A stretch of 64,000 nucleotides of DNA, taken from assembly GCF_030010625.1 (NCBI RefSeq), contig NZ_JASCXN010000003.1, positions 124,001 to 188,000 of the forward strand, in the 5' to 3' direction. The position numbers and the translations under genes are program-made. The notes beneath the pieces are model-generated. The model was not told the DNA's origin. It made no database searches and worked only from the letters and a program-made list of their open reading frames with translations. Numbering within the stretch: the first letter of the stretch is position 1; each line of letters begins with the position of its first letter. This DNA is from Streptomyces sp. CC208A (GTDB lineage Bacteria; Actinomycetota; Actinomycetes; Streptomycetales; Streptomycetaceae). This document shows positions 25,218 to 33,500 of the stretch, piece after piece.

Positions 25218-25751
25218 ATGGGGTGGACATTCAAACTGCACGGCGGCGTCGCGGCCGCACTGGGTACCGCGCTGTCGGCACTGACAGCGCTCACCTGGCT
25301 GCCCGGAACTCTGCCGTTGCTCGAACAGAAGTGGTTGCTGGTGGCAAGCGCCATGCTGCTGTTCCCGGTCTTCATCACCGCCATGGTGCGTATGTTCCTG
25401 GCCCGCGCGGGCCAGCACGTGACCGGGCTGGCCTTCCGCTGCCTTCCCCGCAAGGTCCAGGCGGGGCTCGCGGCCGTGCTCGTGTCGGGCGCGGCGACGA
25501 TGGTCTTCGGCACGGCGGGCGAGGGGCACCTGCAGTCCGCGGAGACGCAGGGGAACCGGTACTTCGTCCTCGACACGGCATCGCGCCCACACGTCAGGAT
25601 CGAGGTCTCCCAGAGCCAGTACCAGGCGGTCCTGGAGAGCGACCAGCGCCTCATGTTCGGGGTCTTCGGCGTGCTGTTCATCGGCGCCGCGTATCTCGTC
25701 CTGGTAGCCGGAGAGCTGAACCGAGCGGACCGAGCGTCCGAGCCGGCGTGA
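25218..25751 (+). CDS. membrane protein, unknown function
   Basis: Protein of 177 residues with helices at about 10-30 (VAAALGTALSALTALTWLPG), 38-60 (KWLLVASAMLLFPVFITAMV), 82-98 (VQAGLAAVLVSGAATMVFG) and 145-165 (RLMFGVFGVLFIGAAYLVLV), and an outside loop of about 45 residues (HLQSAETQGNRYFVLD). No family recognised. ATG at 25218 lies 102 bases after the HAD gene. The stretch 25752-26010 after it holds nothing I can support. Confidence 0.75.
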   Translation: MGWTFKLHGGVAAALGTALSALTALTWLPGTLPLLEQKWLLVASAMLLFPVFITAMVRMFLARAGQHVTGLAFRCLPRKVQAGLAAVLVSGAATMVFGTAGEGHLQSAETQGNRYFVLDTASRPHVRIEVSQSQYQAVLESDQRLMFGVFGVLFIGAAYLVLVAGELNRADRASEPA

Positions 25752-26010
25752 GGGGACGGGCCGACCGGGCGGGGGAGGAGCCGTACGCGGAGGGAAGCGG
25801 TGCCGTCGTGGTCGGTGACCTGCAGGGGCGGAGCGTCGTAGCCGAACCCGCGTACGGGCGATCAAAAGCGCCTGAGTTCGCGATCTCTGAGGCGCTGACA
25901 CCACGAACTTGGCCCTGCCTTCCGGGATCCTCAGCTGTGTACGGCTCGGTTCCGACTGATTCGGTGTCGAAGCGCATGACGTTTTCGGTGCCCCGTGAGC
26001 CGATCGGTGG

Positions 26011-26343
26011 TCAGCCGACTTCAGGTACCGCCCCAGGCGGAGCAGGCTTCTCCACGGTGACACGCCGGATGTGGCCTACCCACGAGTCCGGCGTCAGGGA
26101 GGACCACTCGACGTCGATCTCAACGCCGTGGAATATGCGGGTGAGGTCCGCAAGCTGTGTGAAGATCGCCGTCTGTACCTCCTCAGGGGCCGCGTCGGCG
26201 GGCATCGGGACTCTGCCGCATCCGCCACTCGAGTCGTCGGCGGTGAACGTGTAGGGCCACACGTCTTGCCCAGTCAGCAGGATGATCTCCTTCGGTGTGC
26301 CGAAGGGGAGCCGCTTCCCCTTCGTCTTGGGTCGTCTCGCCAT
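26011..26343 (-). CDS. small protein of unknown function
   Basis: Protein of 110 residues, basic at the N-terminus (MARRPKTKGKRLPFGTPKEI) and otherwise soluble (DVWPYTFTADDSSGGCGRVP, GVEIDVEWSSLTPDSWVGHI). It has no signal or helix and no recognised family. ATG at 26343 is preferred to one at 26391, which would add an unrelated 16 residues. It is divergent from the DUF6891-like gene. Confidence 0.6.
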   Translation of the reverse strand: MARRPKTKGKRLPFGTPKEIILLTGQDVWPYTFTADDSSGGCGRVPMPADAAPEEVQTAIFTQLADLTRIFHGVEIDVEWSSLTPDSWVGHIRRVTVEKPAPPGAVPEVG

Positions 26344-26495
26344 GGTGTCATCCAACCTGACGGACCGCAGGGTCAGGCACCCGCCATGCACACCTCAGCC
26401 ACCACGACCAGACCTGACCAGAGCCGTATGACGCCACCCACCCAGGTGAAGGTAGGTTGATCGCCGGTCGGCTGGGGCCATGGGGAGGAACTGCG

Positions 26496-27512
26496 GTGAC
26501 AGGTATCGAGGTCCCGGGACCTGAGCCCGACTGGCAGCCGGAACCACAACCGCCCTACTGCACCGGCAAGAACCGGATGTGTCAGAGTCTGCGCATGCTC
26601 GAGATCGTGGTGAAGACGGAGAACGGGGAGCGGCACGTCCGCGTGTCCGCCGGGGAACTGGCGGGGTTGGTCCGGCGCATCGGTGACGAAGGCGACCGGT
26701 TCCTGGTGGTCCAGCGGATACCCGACCTGCCCGATGTCTTCGCCCAGGTCTGGCACAAGACCGGTGGCGACTACACGCTGGAGTACCGCGACGGTGCCGC
26801 CGGCCGGCACTTCCAGGCGATGGCCGACGGGCCCGAAGCCGTGGTGGAGGCGATGACCGGTTGGGCCCGCCAGGAGGCGGGCTGGGACAGCGGCCTGCTG
26901 TGGACGCTGCTGGACATGGGACCCGCCCGCGAAGTACCGCCGCTCGACCTCGACGACGACGAGCGCGAGGAGCTGGAGGAGCGCGTCCGCGAGGTGCTGG
27001 TCGGCGGCTACGCCTCCCGCGCCGAACTGGCCGAGCTCGCGGAGGAGTGCCTGGTCACCCAGGACCACCGGCCCGTTTCACGCGAGCAGGCGGAGGCGCT
27101 GGCCGACCGGTTGTGGCTGGAGCGGGTCGCGGAGCAAGCCGCATGGCAGGGCGAGACCGACCCCGAACGGCTCACCCGCGCGTTCACCGCCCTGCAGGAG
27201 GCCGGTATCACCGCCCGCGAGAACTTCACCTGCTGCCGTAGCTGCGGTCAGTCCGAGATCGGTGGTGAAGGCGCACCCGACGCCCGCGGCTACGTCTACT
27301 TCCACACCCAGTGCACGGATTCCGCCGCGGCCGGTCATGGACTGACGCTCCTCTACGGCGGTTTCGACGGCTCGCCCGAGACCACCGCGGCCATCGGCCA
27401 CGAGGTCGTGGCCGCCCTCACCGCAGCCGGTCTCCATGCCGAATGGGACGGCGACCCCGGTCGGGCCATCACCGTCACTCCCCTCGACTGGCGCCGCCGC
27501 CTGGTCGGTTAG
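26496..27512 (+). CDS. DUF6891-like domain protein
   Basis: Protein of 338 residues. N-terminal half: MLEIVVKTENGERHVRVSAG and YTLEYRDGAAGRHFQAMADG, an immunity- or SUKH-like mixed region. C-terminal half (about 160-338): acidic helices (DDDEREELEERVREVLVGG) and TCCRSCGQSEIGG with a CCxxC cysteine group, then GYVYFHTQCTDSAAAGHGLT LLYGG, which resembles DUF6891. GTG at 26496 has GGGGAGG 10 bases upstream. Function unknown; the cysteines could bind zinc. Following stretch 27513-27778 shows no gene. Confidence 0.75.
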   Translation: MTGIEVPGPEPDWQPEPQPPYCTGKNRMCQSLRMLEIVVKTENGERHVRVSAGELAGLVRRIGDEGDRFLVVQRIPDLPDVFAQVWHKTGGDYTLEYRDGAAGRHFQAMADGPEAVVEAMTGWARQEAGWDSGLLWTLLDMGPAREVPPLDLDDDEREELEERVREVLVGGYASRAELAELAEECLVTQDHRPVSREQAEALADRLWLERVAEQAAWQGETDPERLTRAFTALQEAGITARENFTCCRSCGQSEIGGEGAPDARGYVYFHTQCTDSAAAGHGLTLLYGGFDGSPETTAAIGHEVVAALTAAGLHAEWDGDPGRAITVTPLDWRRRLVG

Positions 27513-27778
27513 GGACGAGCGTTCAAAGAGCACGCCCACGTCAGACCGCTGTCCCACCGACAGACCGCACACCCGCCACCCGGCGCCGCGGACGTGAACA
27601 CAGGCCACACCGACCTTCTCGGCGCCCTGCCGTTCACCGCGCGCGAGCTCATCCGTCACCGCCCGCGCGCGGCCCGGAGCCCGAACTGCCGGGGGAACTG
27701 CCGCCGTCGACCACCGCTCGCCGCCCCGGCCCGTCCCTACGCTCCTGAGTCCCAACCACCATGAGACAGGAGTACGTC

Positions 27779-28021
27779 ATGGACAACCCGACCCGCAGGA
27801 CGGTCGCGGTCGCCGCCGGGGCCGCCGCGCTGCTGGCGGCGAGCGTGGCCACCGCCGTCGCCGGTACGGCGAGCGAGGCGCCGCGGCAGCAGCCCGAGCG
27901 GATCACGACCGCGGCCCAGCTCCAGGAGAGCATCGGGACGGCCGTGGAGCTGGAGCGCCAGTACGGTGCCGCCGAGATCGGCGGTTCCACCGGCGGCCAG
28001 ATCACCGACATCGAGGCCTGA
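27779..28021 (+). CDS. small secreted protein, unknown function
   Basis: Protein of 80 residues: signal peptide [20 protein letters not shown] with cleavage near AVAGTA, then a mature part of about 50 residues (ITTAAQLQESIGTAVELERQ, ending GGSTGGQITDIEA). No cysteine in the mature part. ATG at 27779 has AGGAG 7 bases upstream; an ATG 18 bases earlier is less good. It lies 10 bases before the eight-cysteine gene, so the two should be co-translated. No family recognised. Confidence 0.7.
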   Translation: MDNPTRRTVAVAAGAAALLAASVATAVAGTASEAPRQQPERITTAAQLQESIGTAVELERQYGAAEIGGSTGGQITDIEA

Positions 28022-28031
28022 GGCCGGGAAG

Positions 28032-28505
28032 GTGACCACCGTGGGCGGAGACGAGTCCGTGCAGACCTGGTGTCCCAGCGGCGAGGCGCACACGCCGGAG
28101 TCCGTCGTCCTGGGCGTGCGCTCCGGCGCGGACGGCAGCGTCGTATACCTGGCCGACCCCGTACCGGCGGCCGAGGTGCTCGGCAGCGTCCCCGCGGACA
28201 TCGAGCCGCGCCGCGTCCTGCGTTTCGCCTCGCACTGCGTCAGCGACTGCCTGCACCGCCGGGGCACCGACTGCACGCTCGTCGAACGGGTGCTGACGCG
28301 GCCCGTCGCGCGCGAGACCGGCTCCGTCCCGCGGTGTCACCTGCGCACCCAGTGCCAGTGGTGGACCCAGATCGGCGTGGACGCGTGCCTGCGCTGCCCG
28401 GCGGTCGCCACCCGGCACCACGCGGACGACGCCCTGGCCGAGCTGGTGGCCGACCCGGCCACCACGAAGGAGCAGCTCGACGCCTGGATAGCGGCGTCGA
28501 GCTGA
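28032..28505 (+). CDS. eight-cysteine protein, unknown function
   Basis: Cytoplasmic-looking protein of 157 residues with eight cysteines: one in TWCPSGEAHTPESV near the N-terminus, C-x3-C-x7-C in HCVSDCLHRRGTDC, C-x5-C in RCHLRTQC followed by QWW, and C-x2-C in DACLRCP. The spacing suggests metal or iron-sulphur binding. A C-terminal helical tail (DALAELVADPATTKEQLDAW) ends it. GTG at 28032 or 28041 are both possible. It follows the small secreted protein by 10 bases. I do not recognise the family; a link to modification or sensing is speculation. Confidence 0.7.
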   Translation: MTTVGGDESVQTWCPSGEAHTPESVVLGVRSGADGSVVYLADPVPAAEVLGSVPADIEPRRVLRFASHCVSDCLHRRGTDCTLVERVLTRPVARETGSVPRCHLRTQCQWWTQIGVDACLRCPAVATRHHADDALAELVADPATTKEQLDAWIAASS

Positions 28506-28705
28506 GGACAGGGCGGAAGGGGCCGCCGGGCGCGACCGGGGAGAACCCCCGGGGCACCCGGCGGCCCGCGTCGCTAAAGGCGCAGGAGTTCAGCAGCGGA
28601 ACAGCGCGAGAAGCAGGCCCGCGACCGCCCCCGGACGGTGAACTGGCTGGCAGAGCAGGTGAATCGGTGGGCGGCCAGCGCGTGAGTACGGCGACGGTCA
28701 CGACC

Positions 28706-28960
28706 TCACTCGCCCAACTCGCCCACGGCCTCGGTGGTCACCAGAGCGATGTACTCCAGACAGACGGCGAACGTGGTGTGCCCCGTGGCGGCGGTGTGCG
28801 ACGCACAGCCGGCCGCGCCGCTCCCCGGCTGTGGCGTCGGCTCCGACTCCCATCCGCATCCGCCGTCCATACAGCGTGCAGTCATGGTGAGTTCGGACTC
28901 CGGGCCGGGATGGGGACTCATACGGTAGACCGGTACCACGTCCACCGCCGCCGTGGTCAC
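28706..28960 (-). CDS. DUF7848-like small protein
   Basis: Protein of about 84 residues: YRMSPHPGPESELTMTARCM, then CGWESEPTPQPG and ASHTAATGHTTFAVCLEYIA. This shape (aromatic start, CxxCG-like pair, HxxxTGH) is that of the DUF7848 proteins common beside XRE/DUF397 genes in Streptomyces. GTG at 28960 overlaps the upstream gene's stop (GTGA). Function unknown. The stretch 28506-28705 shows no gene. Confidence 0.65.
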   Translation of the reverse strand: MTTAAVDVVPVYRMSPHPGPESELTMTARCMDGGCGWESEPTPQPGSGAAGCASHTAATGHTTFAVCLEYIALVTTEAVGELGE

Positions 28961-29415
28961 GGCCGCTCCCGGGGAAACGTCACCTTCGGCACGTCGTGCG
29001 GGTGGTTCCGGATCTCGACCCGGAAGTCCGCCGCCGCCGAATGGTCGTGCGCCCGGCGGTGATGCCGTTCCCGCTCGGCCGCGAGCGCGCACGTGGCGCA
29101 GCCGGGGGTGGGGACGGCGGACGGTACGAGATCCACCGAGAGGACCACCGGCGGCTCCGGACAGGTCTGCTGCGGGCGGGCCGCCGCCGGGACCGGAGTG
29201 GTGAGCACGCGGATCAGCGCGCGCTCGTCCTCCGTCGGCCGGCGCAGCTCGGACGGCACAGCCGTCCATACGGTTCCCCCGCCGGGCCGCTGCAGATAGA
29301 CGAACTCGCCGTCCCAGGCGGTCACCTTCCCGAGGCGGGGCTTTCCCTCGGGTGTGTCTGCCGCCATGAAGGCCCCGAGGTCGGGGACGGGGCCCTGACC
29401 GTCGCTTGCGGGCAT
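28957..29415 (-). CDS. hypothetical protein next to XRE regulator
   Basis: Protein of 152 residues. A small beta-rich N-terminal part (GKVTAWDGEFVYLQRPGGG, TVWTAVPSELRRPT) is followed by a CATCALAAERERHHRRAHDH segment with a CxxC and many charged residues. ATG at 29415 has GAGGAA upstream. Overlaps the DUF7848-like gene, and is divergent from the XRE regulator at 29510. Such four-gene groups are frequent in Streptomyces. Function unknown. Confidence 0.7.
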   Translation of the reverse strand: MPASDGQGPVPDLGAFMAADTPEGKPRLGKVTAWDGEFVYLQRPGGGTVWTAVPSELRRPTEDERALIRVLTTPVPAAARPQQTCPEPPVVLSVDLVPSAVPTPGCATCALAAERERHHRRAHDHSAAADFRVEIRNHPHDVPKVTFPRERP

Positions 29416-29509
29416 GAGTGTTCCTCTCTGTAGCGAATCCACTACCAGGCGCCATCAGGGTGTCCTACAGTCGAAGGGTCCTCAACGGACGAGTTGCTGA
29501 GGGGGAACT

Positions 29510-30349
29510 GTGGGCAATCGCAAGGTGCTTGACCCGGACAGCGGGCCCATGGCCGCGTACGGGGCACGTTTGCGCAGGATGCGCGAGGAGAGGGGCTGGC
29601 GGCAGGAGGACCTGGCGGCGCGGACGGGGTACTCCAGCAAGCACATTTCCGGCGTCGAAATTGGCAGTCGACCCTCAACTCTCAAGTTCTCGAGGGCTGT
29701 CGATGTGGCGTTCGGACTGGCGGGAACGGACCAGTCGTTCGATCGTGAGTGTCGGCAGGTGCGGCATGGGGTGCTCCTGGAGGGATTCCCGGAGTACGTG
29801 CACCAGGAGCGACGGGCCGCAGAGATTCGCGTGTTCGATATCGGGATCATCCCGGGACTTCTGCAGACGCCTGAGTACGCAGAGGTCCTGGCATCCAGTT
29901 CCGTCATGCGCGGAGCCATCACGGCGGAGCAGGCTGCGGAGCGTGTGACGTTCCTGACCGAGCGGCAACAGGTCCTGGAACGACAGCCACCACCGATGCT
30001 CTTCGTAGTGATGGACGAGAGTTGCATCCGCCGCCTGGTCGGCGGCCCCGAGGTCATGGCAGCTCAGCTCGACCGACTGGTGGAGTTGGCGGCACACCCT
30101 TACACGGTCCTTCAGGTGGCCCCGTTCGCCATAGGGGAGAGGCGTTCGCTCAACCTTCCCGTGAACATCGTGACCATGCCTGACCGGTCCGTGCTCTCCT
30201 ACGCCGAATCGCAGGCCCAAGGCCACTTGACGCGAGAGGGGGGAGCCGTGTCGTCCATGCTCAGGGTCTACCATCAACTCGCAGCGGAATCGCTCTCCCA
30301 GGCGGACACCGTGGCCATGATCAAGGAAGTGCGAAAGGGCATGCTGTGA
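29510..30349 (+). CDS. XRE-family regulator with DUF5753 domain
   Basis: Regulator of 279 residues: helix-turn-helix at about 19-60 (RLRRMREERGWRQEDLAART, GYSSKHISGVEIGSR) and the DUF5753 effector region (EIRVFDIGIIPGLLQTPEYA, VVMDESCIRRLVGGPEVM, YTVLQVAPF). GTG at 29510 follows GAGGGGG. Its stop overlaps the DUF397 gene (GTGA). In Streptomyces such pairs include WhiJ-like systems in which the DUF397 protein antagonises the XRE protein. Codon use is a little less GC-rich than the sugar genes. Confidence 0.92.
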   Translation: MGNRKVLDPDSGPMAAYGARLRRMREERGWRQEDLAARTGYSSKHISGVEIGSRPSTLKFSRAVDVAFGLAGTDQSFDRECRQVRHGVLLEGFPEYVHQERRAAEIRVFDIGIIPGLLQTPEYAEVLASSSVMRGAITAEQAAERVTFLTERQQVLERQPPPMLFVVMDESCIRRLVGGPEVMAAQLDRLVELAAHPYTVLQVAPFAIGERRSLNLPVNIVTMPDRSVLSYAESQAQGHLTREGGAVSSMLRVYHQLAAESLSQADTVAMIKEVRKGML

Positions 30350-30537
30350 CGACCGAGTCCCCCCGCTGGTTCAAGTCCTCCTACAGCGACAACGGTGGCA
30401 CCTGCGTGGAAGTCGCCCACAACCTCGTCCCCACCCTCGGAGTCGTCCCCCTCCGCGACTCGAAGGTTCCGGCCGGCCCGACCTTCGCCGTCTCCGCCGC
30501 CGCCTTCGCCGCGTTCATCGACTCGGTCAAGGGGTGA
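30346..30537 (+). CDS. DUF397 partner protein
   Basis: Protein of 63 residues with the family signature: RWFKSSYSDNGGTCVEVAH, VPLRDSKVPAGPTFAVSAAA and FAAFIDSVKG. GTG start overlaps the XRE gene by 4 bases. Probably binds or modulates the XRE regulator just upstream. Confidence 0.93.
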   Translation: MTTESPRWFKSSYSDNGGTCVEVAHNLVPTLGVVPLRDSKVPAGPTFAVSAAAFAAFIDSVKG

Positions 30538-30995
30538 CGAACGTTACGGCGCCGCGTGACCGGACGCGGCGCATCAACGACGTACGGGAGCGGCTGGCGG
30601 AGGAGATGGACCTGTGGGTCGCGTCCGCCGACGAGGCGGGGCTGCCGTACCTCGTGCCGCTCTCCTTCCTCTGGGACGGCACCGCCGTCTGGCTCGTCAC
30701 CCGCCTCTCCAACCCCACCGGCCGCAACCTCGCCACCAACCCCCGCACCCGCCTGGCCCTCGGCGACACCCGGGACGTCGTCCTCCTCGACGGCGAGGTC
30801 ACCTCGTACACCCACGACGAGGTTCCGGCGGAGACCGCCGAAGCCTTCCACGCCAAGACCGGCTGGGACGCCCGCCGTTCCGGCCCCGCCTACCGCTGGT
30901 TCCGCGTCCGGCCCACCGCCGTGCAGGCCTGGCACGAGGAGCACGAGCTGCCGGGGCGGCAGCTGATGACGGACGGGGAGTGGACACACGACTGA
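30534..30995 (+). CDS. PPOX-class (FMN or F420-binding split barrel) protein
   Basis: Protein of 153 residues with a split beta-barrel: MDLWVASADEAGLPYLVPLS, FLWDGTAVWLVTRLSNPTGR, NLATNPRTRLALGDTRDVVL. This is the pyridoxamine 5'-phosphate oxidase-like fold; actinobacterial members often use F420 for reductions. GTG start overlaps the DUF397 gene by 4 bases, so all three are one operon. Substrate unknown. Confidence 0.88.
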   Translation: MTNVTAPRDRTRRINDVRERLAEEMDLWVASADEAGLPYLVPLSFLWDGTAVWLVTRLSNPTGRNLATNPRTRLALGDTRDVVLLDGEVTSYTHDEVPAETAEAFHAKTGWDARRSGPAYRWFRVRPTAVQAWHEEHELPGRQLMTDGEWTHD

Positions 30996-31079
30996 CGGCT
31001 GACGTACCCGCTCAAGGGGCGAACTCGGCGAAGCGGCCTGGCCGGAGCAGGGGTGTGTTGTGTGACGCGAGTATGTGTC

Positions 31080-31600
31080 TATGGCGCCGCGCCTTCGGCA
31101 TCGGCTGATACCGCGCTCGACTGTGTGCCTGACCGCAGGTCGCACCTTGTGAGCTGCTCCGAGGCGTCCAGAGCGAAGGCTTTCAGCTCTGGCGGAAGAG
31201 TCTCATCACCCCAGCATCTCCTGAGTCGATGACGCCCACCGATCCGCCGTGTGCCGATCAGCTCCCTTCTGGTGCTTCTCCTCGACTGCCCTGAGCAGGC
31301 ACTCGCGGCCATCTGTGCTCATCGGTTCGTCCGGCAGGGCCTCGTCCTCCAGCGACGCGGGGCGGTCGGGTGCACCCTGCCCTATCTGCGGATAAGCGCG
31401 GAGGAGCCGAGAGACGGCGGCTTTCTCGGCCGCCGCAAGCTGACGCCCCCTCGGGGTGGCGTGACAGCCCGCCACGCTCTTCCGGGACAGCCCGGAAGGG
31501 CGTGGCGGAAAGTTGCGTTCGATCGGGTCCGTCCCCGTCTCCGCACGCCCTTCACCAGCCGTTCGAACTGCTGCAGCCGCTGAAGGTGGTGCGAGGATGA
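31080..31600 (-). pseudogene. possible decayed gene, unknown family
   Basis: No intact gene is visible in 30996-31604. On the minus strand one frame has a coding-like segment (RQLAAAEKAAVSRLLRAYPQ, LRAVEEKHQKGADRHTADRW). It stops near 31206, while another frame continues with DETLPPELKAFALDASEQL to 31080. This looks like a frameshifted small gene, but no family was recognised, so the call is weak. A pair of hairpins (31443-31508) lies in its 5' part. Confidence 0.3.
31443..31508. repeat. two adjacent hairpins, the second a 40-bp inverted repeat
   Basis: The main element, 31469-31508, has arms CCGCCACGC...TTCCGGG and CCCGGAA...GCGTGGCGG, with a 2-base symmetrical mismatch and a 4-base loop. 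A smaller imperfect hairpin, ACGCC...GGCGT, lies at 31443-31462. Too symmetrical for chance and not at a clear gene end; it could be a terminator, a REP-like repeat or a structured RNA. Confidence 0.65.
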
Positions 31601-31604
31601 CCCC

Positions 31605-32012
31605 ATGGAGTCGACTTACAACGACAGCGAAACCATCCATTACGTGCGGTTTCAGTCGCCCCACCGGAATGGGCGAGGTCACTTCACCGGCATCTTCGGT
31701 CTCATCAACACGCTGGCGCGAGAGGGGAGGCTGTCAGAGGAGCAGGAACTCTTCCGCCGCAGCAACAACAGCTGGTACGACGCCGCGTACACCGACCCCT
31801 CGACCGTTGGTCCGTCCGTCTACGACCACGAGATCAACCCCGGTGCGGCAGCATGGTTCAAGTCGTCGGCCACGCATCTTCTTGCGCGGATCCCTGGCTA
31901 TCTTGAGATTCTCGAGGCCCACGGCGTCGACTGCCGGTCGCTGCGTTCCGCGGATCCGGGCCGGATCATCTATGAGGACGACATGCAGGTCGTGGTCGTG
32001 CCGTACACGTAG
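31605..32012 (+). CDS. hypothetical protein
   Basis: Soluble protein of 135 residues (YVRFQSPHRNGRGHFTGIFG, NSWYDAAYTDPSTVGPSVYD, GRIIYEDDMQVVVVPYT). No signal, helix or known family. Lower GC than its neighbours, which may mean recent arrival. ATG at 31605 has AGGATG about 6 bases upstream. Confidence 0.65.
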   Translation: MESTYNDSETIHYVRFQSPHRNGRGHFTGIFGLINTLAREGRLSEEQELFRRSNNSWYDAAYTDPSTVGPSVYDHEINPGAAAWFKSSATHLLARIPGYLEILEAHGVDCRSLRSADPGRIIYEDDMQVVVVPYT

Positions 32013-32110
32013 GCTTCGTGCTTCTCGAGCGACGGAGGTCTATCCCTTGTGCGGAAATTGAACCTTTTCACCCTCACTGCTCCTCACCCGGCCCCGTGAA
32101 GCCGCCGGCT

Positions 32111-32509
32111 TCACACTGCGGCGAGAACCGCCCGGATGAAGTCGGTTGGCGGCACGTAGCCGTGGGCCTCGACATAGTGGGCGATCAGTTCAGGGGCGGC
32201 GTGGGCGACGCCGCCGCCCATCACCCGTATCTCGGCACTCCCCTGCGGATGACCGGCCCGGCTGCCGAATATCCGCGACGCACAGAACGGGCAGGAGTGG
32301 TGGCCACGGATCTGCTGAGCTCGGTGCGTGCGGCGCATACGGTTCAGGACTTCAGCCAGCCCGGAAGGGGCGACGCCCTTCGCATAAGGCTTGCCGCGCT
32401 TGAGCCGGCCCACGTTGACCAGGGGAGCGCCACGCCAGAGGCCGGTCGTACCTTGAGCCCCGTTGTCCCCGCCGTACGTGTATGGCGTCAAGTCCGCGTA
32501 GTACGTCAC
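32111..32509 (-). CDS. DUF7919-like hypothetical protein
   Basis: Protein of 132 residues starting MTYYADLTPYTYGGD, with a CPFCASR pair likely to bind metal (HHSCPFCASRIFGS) and a C-terminal PELIAHYVEAHGYVPPTDF. The layout (DLTPYxY start, central CxxC, HYI..H.Y.PP.F end) is that of a small family found across Streptomyces. GTG start at 32509. Function unknown. Confidence 0.7.
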   Translation of the reverse strand: MTYYADLTPYTYGGDNGAQGTTGLWRGAPLVNVGRLKRGKPYAKGVAPSGLAEVLNRMRRTHRAQQIRGHHSCPFCASRIFGSRAGHPQGSAEIRVMGGGVAHAAPELIAHYVEAHGYVPPTDFIRAVLAAV

Positions 32510-32595
32510 TCGCGGTGCCTACCAGACGTGCGCAACCGCAGCGCAGCCGGCTGAGCCGCCCATGGGGGTTCACGCACCTCCGGTCGGAGCCGGGC

Positions 32596-33153
32596 TCAGC
32601 GGTAGTCGTCCGGGTGGTCCTGCATCCACGTGCTGATGAAGTCGCGGGTGCCGATCAGCTGCTTCTGGTGCTTCTTCAGGTTCTCGTAGGAGCTGTCCCC
32701 GGCCAGGGTCTCGTTCAGTTCCGCGATCCGGGCGAGCGGCTCGGGGAAGTGGCCGGGGCCCTTCGGGTCGGCCTTCATCGCCATGCCCAGCTCCTGGAGT
32801 TCCTTGTGGACGCGGCCGAGGAAGTAGGCGCAGTCCGTCGCGCAGGAGTCGTAGAGCGTGGCCTGGAGGGTGGCGAAGGCGTCACGGACCTTCTCGCCGG
32901 AGGCGGGCGCGAGCTCGCCGGTCGTGGTGGGGACGGCGTCGGGCTCCGCGGGCGCGGTCGTGGGCTCGGCGGGGGTCGCCTCCGGTGCGGCGGTCGTCTC
33001 CTCCGGCGCACCGGTCGTGGTCGGTGCCGTCGTCACCGTGCCGGGGCCCGCCGCCGCCCGGTCGGGCTCCGGCGTCGTGCCGCAGGAGACGGCGAGGGCG
33101 GCGAGTGCCGCCGCGAGCAGGGCGGCGCGGCGTACGGACGACGTGATGGTCAC
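32596..33153 (-). CDS. putative lipoprotein with Thr/Pro/Glu linker
   Basis: Protein of 185 residues. Lipoprotein signal with lipobox ALAVSC near residue 24, then a TTAPTTTGAPEETTAAPEAT type linker (about 38-75) and a helical domain (VRDAFATLQATLYDSCATDC, LGRVHKELQELGMAMKADPK) with two cysteines. GTG at 33153 begins the signal; an earlier ATG-like start adds unrelated residues. Surface-anchored, function unknown. Confidence 0.75.
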   Translation of the reverse strand: MTITSSVRRAALLAAALAALAVSCGTTPEPDRAAAGPGTVTTAPTTTGAPEETTAAPEATPAEPTTAPAEPDAVPTTTGELAPASGEKVRDAFATLQATLYDSCATDCAYFLGRVHKELQELGMAMKADPKGPGHFPEPLARIAELNETLAGDSSYENLKKHQKQLIGTRDFISTWMQDHPDDYR

Positions 33154-33256
33154 GGAATGAACCCCCGGGCAGACGATCACACGAGCTTACGGCCGCCCGC
33201 GATCGATGCCGGATCCCACCCTGCCGGCCCGGCGGTCGATCGGGGTGGCCACGGGC

Positions 33257-33430
33257 TCAGGGGCCGACGTGCTCGAAGACCCCGCCGTACGGGTGCCGCA
33301 GCACGGCACGGCGGCCGTTCGGTGTCGGGGGCGGAGGGGCCGACGCCCCGGTGCCCGCCGCCACCGCTTCCTGCACCGCCACGTCCAGGTCCTCGACTCG
33401 CTGCCGTACGACCACTGATGCGATAGTCAT
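33257..33430 (-). pseudogene. remnant of a VOC (glyoxalase-like) protein
   Basis: Open frame of 57 codons: MTIASVVVRQRVEDLD joins directly to VAVQEAVAAG, then TPNGRRAVLRHPYGGVFEHV and GP. The first part matches the first strand of a VOC module and the second its last third. In an intact member about 60-70 residues with the same VEDLD-like motif on both sides lie between. A deletion between these short repeats explains it. Start and stop codons are still in place, so a short peptide could be made, but not a VOC fold. Confidence 0.6.
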
Positions 33431-33500
33431 CGTGTCACATCACTGGGCAGGATCCCCTGACCCGTCCGGGCCCTCAGTGGGCGAAGGCGACAGAGGGCCT

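Noticed and set aside
25678..25977. Minus-strand open frame after the membrane protein gene
   Set aside because: It overlaps the end of the gene at 25218-25751, has no ribosome site or family similarity, and is rich in low-complexity Ser/Arg/Pro.
27779..28505. Secreted peptide pair as a lanthipeptide or other RiPP cluster
   Set aside because: The small protein has a Sec signal and no Cys or core-like C-terminus, and no LanM, YcaO or radical SAM gene is nearby.
30996..31604. tRNA or other standard RNA gene in the gap
   Set aside because: The hairpins do not form a cloverleaf and no T-loop sequence was seen.
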